Assembly (NCBI GenBank): GCA_904063045.1
Contig: CAJFCJ010000013.1
Coordinates: forward strand, 229,470 to 293,469
Reading direction: 5' to 3'
From: Dimorphilus gyrociliatus
Taxonomy: Eukaryota; Annelida; Polychaeta; Dinophilidae
DNA length: 64,000 bases
Shown: positions 51,001-63,611 of the stretch, piece by piece
Layout of the letters: every line of letters begins with the position of its first letter
Numbering within the stretch: the stretch's first letter is position 1
Translations under genes and position numbers: made by a program
The notes under the pieces: generated by a model
What the model was told of the DNA's origin: nothing
What the model saw: only the letters and a program-made list of their open reading frames with translations
Database searches by the model: none

Positions 51001-54000
51001 CCGCTCCGAGGGTGGTGTTCACGCGCCCTGCACACGCTTCTTAGCGTTTGATCCAAGCCGCCCTTTGTTTTCGTCCAAGAAAACTCTATTTTAATTGCTT
51101 ATTTCTTTTTTTTCCGAAATTTAAAATAAGAATTTCAGAGAAGAAAATTATTTTCAAATCACTGCTCGCTTTCGCCTTTCTAGCAAACTCAATACAAACT
51201 ATTCGCCCGTGGAGTGCAAAACCCCCTCGCTTCTTACAATACCTCATTCCCTTTGAATTATGAATGATGCGCCACGGGCAGTAAATGGTGCGGCATCAAA
51301 TATACAAGAGCAGTTGTTTGCACCTGTCCAACCGATAGAGACGCACCGTTTTGTTCAATAAGATCGATAACGGAGCCTGGCCTCATTCGTTTATAGCTGA
51401 TCGCTAATTGGATAACAATGTACCAATTTTAGAGTTTGTAAATGACCGCTTTACAAATAATTCTTACGAATAGACTGCCTACATTCACACGTAGAATTTT
51501 TTTTCGCGGGATATAATAGAACATAATATAAATACGTATAACAGTATAATTTCGTTACCAATGCCCCGTCGCCGACGTCATCAAACGGCACGCGACTTGT
51601 CGCTATCGGCGCTTATCGACCGTCAGCATCTGTCTCATGAATATTCATCATCTTTCCTCCCTTCCTCCCTTCCTCCCTTACCTCCCTTCACCAAAAACCT
51701 GATAAGATTGTCGCGCGTTCAAATCGTCCCATGGGCGCTTGAGAACGGCGTAACGTTCGTCCTTGTTTGCATGCATAAGCGGCCGTTTCTGTCTTACGTA
51801 AGTCCTTCTCGACGCCCCTGTTCGTTTTTAACGCTTCGAATACAAAAAGAAAAAGAAAATGTGAAAGGGAAGAAATACGGGACGGCGGGTGAATGAGAGT
51901 GATAGGCAAAATAGAAAGATATATACAATTAATAAAATATATATATATATAAAAAAAGGCACTCAAAATTTTTCTTTTTTATCTCTTCTTTTTTAGCCGG
52001 TAATCTTAGCGATCACGAAGATGAATTGGACTCGACGTCCGCTGGTCTCGACAACTTGGACGACGCCCTCAGCGAAAAAGATTTGGAGACGATTAAACAG
52101 GAACCTAGTCCGATAGCCTCCAGTCCACCGCCCACGGAGGACAAGTGCGCTGGCCCTTCGGGGCCGAACGATGTCGAAAGCTGCCCGGAGGATAAGCAAG
52201 GGACTAACGGCTCCGCCTCTCAGCAATCTGGCCAGGATGGTAACGGAAGTGGAGGAGGTCAAAAGAGGAGGGGACCGAGGACAACTATCAAGGCAAAGCA
52301 GCTGGAAACGCTCAAAGCGGCCTTCGCTGCAACTCCTAAACCTACTAGACATATACGAGAGCAATTAGCTCAGGAAACAGGCCTAAATATGAGAGTTATA
52401 CAGGTGAACGTCTTTTTTCGATAATCAATGTAAAACTAGCCACTTCTTCTCTTTCAACCCCGTTCTTCTTCTTTTTCACCCATTTCTCCCGTCAATTTGC
52501 ACCTGCCGTCTACGATAATTGAGAGCAAGATGCTGTTGCGTGCGGCAATCTTTTGTTTCTATAGTCGATTTTGCAGCTGGTGTTGGTGCAGGCACCACGC
52601 CTTTCAGCCCGCCTTTGCGCGGCGCTCTGAGTAAACAAATAGCTTTCGTAGATACGTTTCGGGCTTGTATTTCGCCTGTCAGCTGTTCAAACAGAAACTA
52701 GGCCGGGCTCGCGCGCGCCACTCCAACCCCAACTCTGCAGGAGGTTACCAAAACTCGTCCGCCTATTTCTTTTTTACTCTTTTCTATTTTGCCTTCCCAA
52801 AGAATCCTTCTACCTTTTTGTAACCGCTCACCGTTACTTGCATATAAACTAGGGAATCTCTTTTTTTCGTTTTTAATTATTTAAACTTATAAATACAAAA
52901 AGAGAAAGAAGATAAGTTCCAGCTTTTCCCTCGACCCTTTAGCCCCTTTTCCAATTTATCTAGTACTATTTATTAAAAATATATATATATATATATATAT
53001 GTTTTAAGTATATATAAATCTATATATATGATATAGTCAACAATAGCTACTGTCACGATCGTTCGCCATGAGAATTCTCGCCGCCAGCCATTGTATTCTA
53101 CCAACGATGCAGAACAGCGGGTTGTACGCATATATAAAGATCTAGGCGACGTTGTTGTTTTTTTTTTTTAAACCAAATATCTTATAAATATTCGCTTATT
53201 ATCGGTTGGTTTACTCCTAACCGACTTACTCAGTTCCGATTCGTTTGTGAATGCTATAGTGCGTTAATTCGAGACTTATAATAACATGAAAAAAGAGAGT
53301 GAAAAGCCATTTTTATAAACTGAGCCTCTTTTCATCACCAAACCGAAACCGTAGACGGAATGTACGTTAGGAGAACACGTTGCAGCTGTTGACCTTGTTA
53401 AATGCACCGTTGCGAGTAGCGCTAGGAGCGAGTAACTTTAATCTCTTATCTTTACTAAGTTAACAACTAAAAGTTGACCAAATTCCTAATATTTTTTTTT
53501 TCTTTCTTTCTTTGTAAATTCAGGTCTGGTTTCAAAATCGAAGATCGAAAGAAAGAAGAATGAAACAACTATCGGCAATGGGAGCCAGACGGCATCAGTT
53601 CTACTCTAGACCGCACCGGCGGGGCCTTCGGCCGCTTAACGGTCTCGAGGGGATGGAGGATAAGATGAATCCCGAATTGATAGGCGGTCAAGGAGGATTT
53701 TACGCATTCGGTAAGTTCCGTCTCGTTTTCTTCTCTTTTTATCCCTATACTTTTGATATCTCGGTACGCTGACAATTTACATTGTGTCTAGCTGATGAGA
53801 GGGAAACCTTTTATATGTAATTCCAAGATGATAGAGGCCAAGTAGGGAAGCCCGACTGCAACTCGCTCGGGGAAGCACTTGGATTGCGGCGCATGTAGCA
53901 AACACCTGCAACTTCCCACTTAATACACGCGCCGGCGCACGCAACTCTAATATCCCCACGCGATCTCTTTTCTCATCTAATTCCACAATTGCCATATATA

Positions 54001-55561
54001 TACTCTATTTACCGTATTTACATTTTATATAGTATACATATAGTAGATAAATTCTTTTTAATAGTCCTATATCCTGTCTATTAGCCTTTACAATTTTAGA
54101 CCTTATTAAACCATTTATTTTTTTTTCTCTCTTCCATAGGAGATGGTCAATCGGAATTCTATCCGTATTCAGCCGCTTACGGTGAATTTTTTAACCACGC
54201 TCACGCATCGGGCGGGGGCGAAGGACTTCCGTTTCCAATTCCACCCACTTCGCAGGCGAACATGGAAGGCGTTCACGGAGGTGAGTTAAACGTTTTACGT
54301 AATATTAATGATGGTGATAATAGTCACAATACTCTATGCGTACACACACATACACACGATAAATATATATAAACTTGTATATAATAAATACAGTTTGTAG
54401 GCGTATGACATAAAAACCTTTCTCAGCTATTTAAACATATACATAGATATTCCCATGTCTAGAACAACGTATTTATAAATATGAACATATATACAGTACA
54501 AAAACAAGAATAAAAAAAAGTGTTACAGCTGTCAAGGTACTATGTGCTTGCCTGTGGTATGCCTGTACTCTGATTTTTATGCTCGTTTTCTTTACCTTCG
54601 ACGTTCATTCAAATGCAAATTTCTAATGCCTATTCGAATCGCCTCTTATTCGAAATCGTTCGCCGTAAAACGCCTCTTCTAAATTCTTAATACGTTGTAT
54701 ATATACTCCAAGGGCGCGTGCATCAATATAAATAGTATATATATATATATATATATATATACCTTATACCCTATACCATATACATATCGTATAGTGTTTA
54801 TGCATAAGATAAGGATTATAGATAATAGAATTTTTACATGAATTATTTATGCAAAGAGAATTTTCGAAAGATCGCACGTTCGTGTTTTTACGAACGAATT
54901 TATATGTAATTTTTTACATACAGTAATCTGTAGATATCAAAAGTACAATAAAGATGATAAGTGAACATTTTATTCTCCTCATCAATCGATGCTTATCATC
55001 TCACGCACGACGAATATCTAACATCAAAAACTGTCGTTTCGCTCACCGCCGTATACAGAAAATAGCCGAAGGCAAAAGAGACATCGTTTTATATACGAAT
55101 TCTTTACATATATAGCATACAAGTAAACTATATATATATATATATATATTCTGAGGAGAGATAGATAGTATATATATAAATATATATGAATTCCCATCTT
55201 CTCTCTATTGTTATAAACATTACTATATTTATTTACAAATATGCGGGCTAATGACATTTACATTCACATATAAAACTCTTGCTATTGGTATATATTTCAC
55301 CCAAATAGATGGTTTACGGCGGATACACTTTATGTATCAATAGGCCTAACAAAACTGAATGAGAAAATAATGAAGTGTGACTGAGTTGTTTCTTTTTTTT
55401 CTTTTAAAACAGGGTCCATGGTAGCTGAACACTTTATTGCAGATACAGTTCCGCCAACGTCTTCTGCATCGCCAGAACCAGGATTACCTCCATTTACTCC
55501 CGACTATCCAAATTCTCGACATTTCCCAAATAATACTCAAGAAGTGTCCGAGACTTGGTAG
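48086..55561 (+). CDS. LHX1: LIM-homeodomain transcription factor LHX1/LHX5 (Lim1)
   Basis: Nuclear regulator of head, neural and excretory development in animals. Six coding exons: 48086-48258 (LIM1, [12 protein letters not shown] to [15 protein letters not shown]), 49949-50154 (LIM2, [20 protein letters not shown] to [11 protein letters not shown]), 51997-52403 (acidic/Ser linker, then the first two-thirds of the homeodomain from [20 protein letters not shown]), 53524-53710 ([20 protein letters not shown]), 54140-54280 and 55413-55561 (stop at 55559). All zinc ligands and the homeodomain recognition helix are intact; the homeodomain is essentially identical to vertebrate LHX1/5. The ATG at 48086 matches the vertebrate start; an in-frame ATG at 47897 would add 63 residues without homology. 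Introns of 1.1-1.8 kb are far longer than elsewhere in the window. Vertebrate LHX1 and LHX5 are duplicates, so this is probably the single pre-duplication gene. Confidence 0.96.
48311..48350. repeat. (ATT)n microsatellite in LHX1/5 intron 1
   Basis: Tandem ATT/ACT units directly after the first coding exon. The same intron also contains a (GAAC)n run at about 48716-48735 and (GATA)n at about 49051-49068. Confidence 0.75.
50395..50590. repeat. AT dinucleotide and TATATA-rich block in LHX1/5 intron 2
   Basis: Long runs of alternating T and A, including uninterrupted (AT)n at about 50547-50575, interspersed with AACTGTATATAT-like units. Similar (AT)n runs occur in later introns at about 52980-53000, 54738-54762 and 55131-55150. 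Confidence 0.75.
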
Positions 55562-58401
55562 AAGTGGCTAAAATCTAGAAGAAAAAATTTAAAACTCGGA
55601 AAAAAAAAGAATAAATGCTACAATTCTCTTTTTCGAACTGCTATATTTAAAATTATCTGAATATATACAAATATATACAGTATATTGCGTATATAAATAT
55701 ATACATTTACACTGTATACGTCCGTATATATAGTGAAATATAATTGATGATTATGTATATACAGTAAGGAAAAAACGTAAAAAATACATGTGTACATATT
55801 TATATATTAAGTATTTAATATATATATATATAAATATATTTGGAAACACTTTTTGTGTAGTTTTTCACAAATTGACAAACTCAATCGATGCCAAAAGTAT
55901 ACAAACATGAATTGTTTTTTTTCTCTCTCTCTCTCTCTCTCCTTTTCTGCCTTCGTCCTCGTCTCTCCCTCTATTCCGATCTCGCTCTTTATTTATAGTC
56001 TCTCACTTTTCTATCTTTCTATCCTTCTATATTTTCTCTTTTCTAAATTAAACTGGTCAAATACAGAATGAAAATTTGATAATAGAAAATCAAATACATT
56101 CGTTGATTAGATGATATTTTCTCATAAACACATATATTATATAAAAAACGGATGCATTTAGTTAAAAATGACCTTTAGCAAGGCAAAGGTGCCCGAGGGA
56201 GAGACGCCACAACGTGATTATCGTCTAAAACGGTGCGCAGCCGCAGAAAAATTACGGTAAATGGCGCTAAACACTAACGGCGTCGTTAAATAATTGAAGC
56301 GAGTATAAAACTAGGAAAAACGCGGGAATAGTTATATAATAAGTGTGATATCTCACGCCCAGCGCGCCAATTCAATAAATATTTATGCGAAGGATTTAGG
56401 TTTGTCGAGCAGAAGGGCAACGCGGTGTCATAGCGCATTGCCCTTGCCAACTGCAAAATTTTCCAGTCGTCTGTCTTAGTATATATGATGTACAGTTTTT
56501 TTGAAGCTATCTATTTATAATTTCTTTCTTATAAAGGGTATAATGTTACGCAGGTGCTGCCTAAGAGTATCAATTACATAATGTGCAGGTAGATTGGTCA
56601 AAGCATTCCTTCTCTATTTCATCGACCGGCAATAGCTTTAATTAAGATTGCTATCTCTACAGAAAGTAGGCGCAATAATTGCATAATTTCTAACAACAAA
56701 TTAAGTAATTATCTCCATAGCAGGGTTATAGAAAAGACGAAGTGGACATTAAAACTCTGACACGACGCTTGGACGTTATTTTTAGCGTCTCCACTTACTA
56801 AACGGACGCGTGCCATCTGACCGGTAACGAGCGGAGTAAGAGAGATAGAGGGAAAAAAAGAAAGAAAAGAGTCAGGACGGGTCAAAATTGACGCAAAAAT
56901 TGCTAATGTATGAATTTTAATTGAACCACGGACAAGAGGGAAAAATAAAAAGTTTAGAGACTCTGATATTGAGTGGAAAGAGAGAGACGAATATGCAAAA
57001 AGAGGAAAACGACGGCAACCGGCGCCGAATGAAGCATTGCCCCACATGCTATCTGACGCCGAAAGCATGTGGAGAATAGCGAATGAGCGAGCTTGTCAAT
57101 CATAGCGGTGAAGAGAGAGAGAGCGAGAGCGAATGGGGAAAGAGAGAGAGAGAGAGAGAGAGAAAGAAGGGGAGGGGGAGAAAAAGAAAAAATATAAAGA
57201 ATGATTGTAAGAATGGAATGAAAGAAGAAAAAGCGAGAGAAATTGATAGAGAAAGTGTACCCCATCTGTAAACCATACCGCGGACGCGATAATGGTTTTG
57301 TAGATAGCGCTTATCTGATTATTTTCGGCTACGGTTGGACGATGTATAAAGACGTTTAGAGATGTTATGCAATCGCTTCGGAAGTTTGGTGGCGAAAAAT
57401 TCGCGCTTAGTTACGCCTGTAGACTTATTCTCCAGAGACCGGTTTAAAGGGGTAGGTAAGAAGGCGAAGAGAAGGGTAAAGGAGGGTTATAAAGCCGCCG
57501 TTTGTCACCATCTCCAATCCGTTTATAACCACATCTAATAAGGAGCGAGATTTGAGTAACGTCTCCGCGGAGTCATAGCGGGATAAGAAGGGAAAAAGCG
57601 GTAATGATGCGGAGATTATCCGCCGAGGTGTTTTTTGTTCGATCCGACCGTTGTACCGGCGGGAGACGCCGTCGACCGTTTATCCCCGCTGGATTGACTG
57701 GCGCTATAGGAGAGGCGTCTCCCATCGGTCTCTCCTTCGCCTATTTACTCGGGGATGGCAAGCTATTTTACTCTCAGATTGTCAGGATATATCTTTGTTG
57801 ACTCGAAGATTACGACGAGTCGCTTGTTTATTTTACATTTTGCGCCCAGGGAAAGAGACGTCTCGCTTCGTTAGTGTGCAAACCAACTGTTCCTGACTAG
57901 AGTTTCACTGCAACGCGGGTGGTATATACGCCTTACGTCACCGGCTCGCCCGATTCCCGCCAATGTGCTTGTATATTATGATAACAGGGAAAAGAGAGTG
58001 AGAGATAGACAGAAAGAAAAAAAACAAATGAAGAATGATTGAGAGAGAGAGAGAGAGAGAGAGAAAAAAAGAAATAACGAAAACAAAGTGGGAGGAGAGT
58101 GGGAAGAGAGTTTTCCTTTCTTATCTCTCGCTCTCTACCTTTTTTTTTTTGACGTCCCTTTTTTTCTAGCTTAACGGTCGTATATCTAACACTGACATGT
58201 TATTATTGAAAACATTCCAAGGAATCCCAGGTTCATTGTCGCCGAAAAAGATCAACGGTCGGGGAAGAATCTTTCGCGGTTGGAAAAAGAAAGACCCAGA
58301 GGCGAAAAACTAGTTCCATAATTTAATCGCATTCGCCCAATTTTCGTAAAGCGGCAACGTTCCTCCTGGCAACGTTGCCGATTTTCCACAATACAAGCCA
58401 C

Positions 58402-58432
<31 letters not shown>

Positions 58433-59780
58433 CATTTGTCAATGTATACACTAGGTTACAGTAGAACTAGGCATGACAGAGACAGTATATATCGACTTGC
58501 ATATCAAGAAAATATTTATTATTAAAATATTGAACAGTTTATGGATTTTTTTTTAAAAAAAAAATTGTTTATATAAAAAGAGAAAGAGGAGAACATTTTA
58601 AAACGGAGGCCAACTTTAATGCCCTTTTACCTTTCCTACTAACCGAAACTCTTTCTCACCCCACCCTTTTCATTGCCTTCCCTTGTTGCTGTACGTAAAG
58701 CTCTTCTCTTTTTTTCTCTTTGCTAAGTGCTCCGTAAACACGCACTCGAAATTCGTGTGTTTCTTATACTGAACGTCGGAGATTTTATCAATCGACGTCA
58801 CTTGTCTCTATGTATACGAGGAAAAAAAAACAGGTGCACGAGGGCAATCGAATTCTCATTACTACGCATCTATTACGCTCCGATCGTTCACCGTATTTAT
58901 TAGCCGAAAATTAATTACTCTTAACAAGAAATTTCGCCTGCACGACAGCATGTCAGGCAAATGAGGCTTGCCGTTCGGTCTCTGTAAGAAATTTTCTCGT
59001 CGTTAGGTGGCGCTCTTTCCTTGAATAAAATAATGCGCCCCCTCTTAGCTTTTTATAATGGGAAAATAATTAATATTTTCAAGATTGATTCAATAGAGAA
59101 AAAAAGGAAACTCGAAAAAAAGGGGGAAAAAAAAAGAACACGAGGAAAGTAAACAGACAAGTTTGGTCGTAAGAAAACATGTTTATTTTGTTTGGTTTCA
59201 CTTTCAATACAAAAGCAGTTTAAAATGTATTTAATTCATATTTTAAAGGGAGAAAAAATCATTAAAAGACAAAATATTATTATTTTATAAATGAAAAAAA
59301 CAAAAAAAAACGACAGACTACTTTTCTCATTTTCTTTTCGCTGTTGTTGTTGTTATTGTTGTTATTGTTATTATTGTTAAATAAATAGAAAGGAACAGTG
59401 AAAACAATTAAGTAGCAAAAAAATAAAACAACAAAATGAAATGATCTATTTACATAAATATACTATGCACATATTCGAATAAATAATCGGGTATATAGTA
59501 TATCTGGGTAAATGATTAATAGAATGTATACACGTATATTTAACATTCTTAAAAACCTGAACACACAAGAAGAAACCTTTTTGAGATCCATCAAGTAATA
59601 TTGTTTTATTACAGTCCCGCCCACCTCATCACTTCAATTCTTCTTTATGTTTATAAAGAACGAAATACCCCTCCGATCGAATAGATAAACAATGTATATA
59701 TACGGTCGTAAATAGATAGGCTATCGCTAAAGAACATCTACTTAACTCGATCATCTGACTGAAAACATGCGGTTCTTTCA
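55562..59780. promoter_or_regulatory. long noncoding region downstream of LHX1/5
   Basis: The first 500 bp are likely 3' UTR and polyadenylation sequence with (TA)n and (CT)n runs (55922-55942). GC-richer islands lie at about 56170-56250, 56740-56830, 57280-57960 and 58730-59000. Purine microsatellites occur at 57110-57200 and 58035-58065, and (AT)n at about 58403-58430. Frames such as 57083-57271 and 57604-57896 are low-complexity or lack any motif. No gene seen; enhancer content is inference. Confidence 0.45.
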
Positions 59781-60461
59781 CTAATTCTCCATACATTGTG
59801 TCTTATTCGTATTGCAAATATCTGTTAACGGGCTGGCTGCATTTCTCTTTAAATTGAAATCTGAAGCGTCTTGGCTATCCTGCTGCGATACGGAAAAAGA
59901 CATATTAGAATCTTCGTTGAAACAGCTTAGACTATCTTGAGACTTTGAATCTGGTTGACTCAAATTGGAGCTCTCATCCATAAGGAGACTTGACACTATA
60001 AAATTCATACAAATGTAGAGTTTTTATAATTGTTTCAACTTGTTTGTTTGTTTATTTTGTCAACTTACGTTTTTCATCCTTTCTTGAAGCCATTTCTAAA
60101 AGCTTTGTATTTGTTACAGGCTGTTAGGTAAAATAGTACGAATAAGTATTTTTAAATAGCCTTCATCCGATATACAATATATTTTAAATATATACCTTTC
60201 GGCTAACTTCTGAGACGCTAATCGGAACCCATTTGTAGATTTTAAGAGGCGTCTCCGTACTTACTGTTACCCATCTTTTCTCCCTGTTTTATATATAAAT
60301 TGTCTATTACATAAAGCCGACACGCCGTGATCATAAATATGAAAATATTAGGCGATCGGCTGAACTTACCACTTTCTCACTTTATCTATAGCATTAATAA
60401 CCTTCTTAAAATCCTCTCTAGCTCTTGATCGTGTTTCTGTCCTGACCGATCTAGACATCAT
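59781..60461 (-). CDS. BCL7A: BCL7 family protein, BAF/SWI-SNF chromatin-remodelling subunit
   Basis: Nuclear accessory subunit of the BAF complex. Four exons in phase: 60461-60370 ([20 protein letters not shown]), 60283-60196 ([20 protein letters not shown]), 60120-60069 and 59995-59781, giving 148 residues. The first about 50 residues match the conserved BCL7 N-terminal domain, including the ETRSRA block and the KWVTV...IYKWVP core that contacts the nucleosome acidic patch and the complex in vertebrate structures. The rest is Ser/Asp/Gln-rich and disordered ([20 protein letters not shown]), as in the family. Vertebrate BCL7A, B and C cannot be told apart here; invertebrates usually have one copy. 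It is divergent from the plus-strand gene at 60728, with only 266 bp between the two starts. Two ATGs in a row begin the gene. Confidence 0.92.
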
Positions 60462-60727
60462 TTTAAAAAACAATAATAATATTGTCTATAAAACGAAGGT
60501 AAGGTCAAGGACGAATAATGGACGAAAAACGGTTCTAACTGGTCTTAATGTTAGAAACGTTATTGTCTAAAATATTTTAACTATATTGCATTTTAATTCT
60601 TTTTAAAATTAACATGTAGAAAATCAATATATTCAATCGAATATTAAAATTTGTTTTCTTATAGATGGCGCTGCCGATCCATACCGGAAGTTTTTTAAAA
60701 AAAAAAGAGAGAAATAAATGTTAAAAA
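60462..60727. promoter_or_regulatory. short bidirectional promoter between BCL7 and the C6orf89-like gene
   Basis: 266 bp between two divergent ATGs. It contains ACCGGAAG (60682-60689), an ETS-type core, about 40 bp before the plus-strand start. Nothing else recognisable apart from poly-A runs. Confidence 0.5.
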
Positions 60728-62348
60728 ATGAATTCTTTATTTAGAGAAACAATAGCTAAAGGCAAAAAACTCGGCTTACCAGAAGGAGATATTTTACAAG
60801 TTATAAAAGAGCAGGTTAAACCAGAAAAATCGAAAAAATCCAATTTTTACTCCTTTTTTTTAGTCACTAAGGTAAGGGAAAGTTTCCTTACTTTTTATTT
60901 GCATGCCTGAACATTCAATTAATGTTACAGATCTTAATTGCAACCCTCATAGCTTTTATCATTCTGTTAATTATTTGGAATTTCGCGGGGGATCATTTCC
61001 CCTTAATTGAATCTACATTTAATTCTTATAGTTATTCTATTTTAAAGACATTGAGATATTTTGCACTCTTCTACCTGAGACATTACAATACCCATAGTAA
61101 ATATTGATTCTATTAACCCGTTTTAAATTAAACACGATGCATAAAAGAGAAATTAATTGAAATATTTTGTCTTCCTTTCTCTCTTTCTCGTTAGATCTTC
61201 TCGCATCGTATTGTTTTATAAACAATCCTTGGTATCAATATATTCCTCCAAGTTGTGAACTATTTCACTGGAGGTCTGTGAGACAAATCACCGCTGAAGA
61301 ATTTAATGATGGAGATTTTCAAACAACATTTTACGCTACAGATGACATAATTATCATAAATGTAAGCCGATTTGTAATATTACGCGTGCATCGTTATGGT
61401 GACACTCTTGAAACGTTTTCAGGGCGGAAGTGAATCGACAACAACTTATAATAAATTACGGAATGATTTACTGAATGAACCTTTGCTATTTAACTCTTTT
61501 CATCGCCTCTACGTTAACAATTCGAAACTTGACTTTGCTGAATTGCTAAAGATGCCGGAATCGGAAGTGATAGCAGGAGGAAGTATTCAAGCGAAATGGT
61601 AAGGTTATATAATATTACTTACTAAGCGATTCCTGTGATAGGTGTCACGATTTTCCGTAATAGGATTAAAGCTTAGTCTATCCGCCATCTGCTTTTCCGA
61701 AATTGATTCTCTCTTTCAGAGTTGGTGTCATCTTCTAGGGAATATGCGCGATCCGGGGGTATGATAGAGAGGGTCTAAACGGTTTCCAAATGTGCCAAAA
61801 CCCATTTCTAAAGTCTTCTTGTGCACAGGGCGTTAAATAGCGTGACGGCGACAAGAGTACTACGAAGACACTCACCCCCACCGCGAAAGATCGAACTCAG
61901 CCATCCGATTTCTTTGTTGAAACACCTGTATATTTATTCGAGCGATGCGTCATTTACACTCGTAAGAAAATTACTTTTTTGAACGCTTTTTAAACGCTTT
62001 TAACGCTAAAAAACGTTACTTTTTTTTTCTTTTGTAAACAAACATTCAAACTCTAAGAATGATAACATTGACAACTATTTGCGATACGGAATTCAAGCTT
62101 TCGGTTCTGCTTCTTATACAGCCATTTTCAAAAATAACACCTGCAGCGGTTCTCCTCTGATGTTAAAATTTCATTTAAAAGAAGGCGATATACGTTAGTT
62201 TAACGACTAAATATTTCATTTTCTGTTTTTATTCACCCCAATACTTGTCACAGTGTTATATTTGTCTTCGACGTGGGATATTTCCAAGGTCGCCGAGGAT
62301 CATCAAGCAAGAACTTTAGGTATACTATCAACAGGCTCTTATGAATAA
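60728..62348 (+). CDS. C6orf89-like (bombesin receptor-activated protein) type II membrane protein
   Basis: Seven exons join in phase: 60728-60871, 60931-61096, 61195-61361, 61423-61598, 61829-61961, 62058-62193 and 62254-62348, giving 338 residues against about 347 for human C6orf89. The N-terminal 48 residues are cytosolic (MNSLFRETIAKGKKLGLPEG), followed by one membrane segment (ILIATLIAFIILLIIWNF) and a long lumenal part. Parts that resemble the human protein are the region around PWYQYIPPSCELFHW and IQAKWAL, and above all the C-terminus EGDILLYLSSTWDISK, matching the human GDIGYVDTTHWKVYVI. The family is little studied; vertebrate forms are reported in Golgi and mitochondria. The identification rests on domain order and scattered matches, so it is less certain than for its neighbours. 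The stop codon overlaps AATAAA. Confidence 0.62.
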
Positions 62349-62473
62349 AATATTTGAATATAATTTCGAAAATTAGCGCGAAAAAAGAAACTGGTATTTT
62401 AACTTATTATTCAATTGAATGTTTTACTTATATTAATCACGTGTAGTATTATTTGAACTTTTGCTCGTTAATA

Positions 62474-63611
62474 ATGTTTAGAAAATTGAATATAATAAAT
62501 TTTCTGTCTATTTCAAATCGTAAAAGTAATGTGATAGGTGTAAATTTAAACCACTATTCTAAATCTACTACTCCGATTGGATATGGTCATGATCTTTTGT
62601 TGGATGATGAAACGAATAGGTCCTATCGAAAGAAAAATCATAAATCATATAACCAAGGCCTACCCGGTATTGGAAAAGTCAAGTAAGCATTGATCGTTTT
62701 AGTCAGACAATCACAATTTTTAAATTACAATTTTCCAGGAAAGGATTCAAATATCCATTCAAAGTTCGGGGAGAAGTTTTATTTGGAGTTTATCCTGTCT
62801 TATGCGCTATGGAACAAGGTCGAAGAGACATACATCGGCTTCATATAAAAGAAAGTCTTTTCAACGAACCCGGCGAAGGCATTCGAACAATTCTTCATAA
62901 ATCTCAAGAACTTGGAACAATTTTAAAACCTGTTACAAAGAGCACTTTAGACTCTCTTTCACAGCAAAGACCACATCAAGGAGTCTGCTTAGAAGTTGGA
63001 AAGTTAGACTATCTTCGTGAAATAAAAGACTTACAACCAGCTGAGAAGCTAATCGTTTATATCGACTCTGTTCAGGTAATACATAATCTAGTCTACAGTA
63101 CGGTGTACCCGACACTACACTTGAATTTATAATAATTTCCATATTAATGTTTTCCTTCTCTATATATAAATAGGATCCTATGAATTTTGGTTCACTTGTA
63201 AGGTCATGCTATTATTTTGGAGTTAATAGGATAATAGCGTCAAAGGAATGCTGCCATTTGTCGCCTGTTGTTGCTAAAGCTAGTTCTGGTGTTTCCGAAA
63301 TAGAACCGATTTATCAACTACCTGACATCTCATTCATACGTCAATTAAAGATGGATGGCTGGATTGTTGTTGGAACTTCGACATCCGCCAAAAATTCAGA
63401 AAATATAGCGGAAATTCGTCACAAATTACGAGCAATAGATAAAATATTGCTAATTTTAGGGAATGAAGGATATGGTATTTCCAGTAGTCTATTAAATGAA
63501 TGCGATCTCTTTGTTAAAATTAATTCGGGTAAGGTATTAAATCAACATGTCGACTCTCTAAATGTGTCAGTAGCGACCGGTATACTTCTCTATCAACTGA
63601 CAAACTTGTAA
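62474..63611 (+). CDS. MRM1: mitochondrial rRNA methyltransferase 1 (MRM1), SpoU family
   Basis: 2'-O-ribose methyltransferase of the SPOUT superfamily that modifies a guanosine in the large mitochondrial rRNA. Three exons: 62474-62682, 62739-63075 and 63174-63611, in phase, 327 residues. The N-terminus (MFRKLNIINFLSISNRKSN) is basic and amphipathic, as for a mitochondrial presequence. A substrate-binding domain follows (VRGEVLFGVYPVLCAMEQGR). The knotted catalytic domain shows motif 1 DPMNFGSLVRSCYYFGVNR, motif 2 LLILGNEGYGIS and motif 3 VDSLNVSVATGILLYQL, all with the expected key residues. A TCACGTGT box lies 30 bp before the ATG (62437-62444), and AATAAA overlaps the stop. The ATG at 62474 is preferred over in-frame upstream non-ATG codons. 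It starts 125 bp after the previous stop. Confidence 0.93.

Noticed and set aside
61722-61760. Extra exon in the C6orf89-like gene (TGGTGTCATC block)
   Set aside because: Including it breaks the phase with the next exon; direct splicing 61598 to 61829 keeps the frame and gives the expected KW residue pair.
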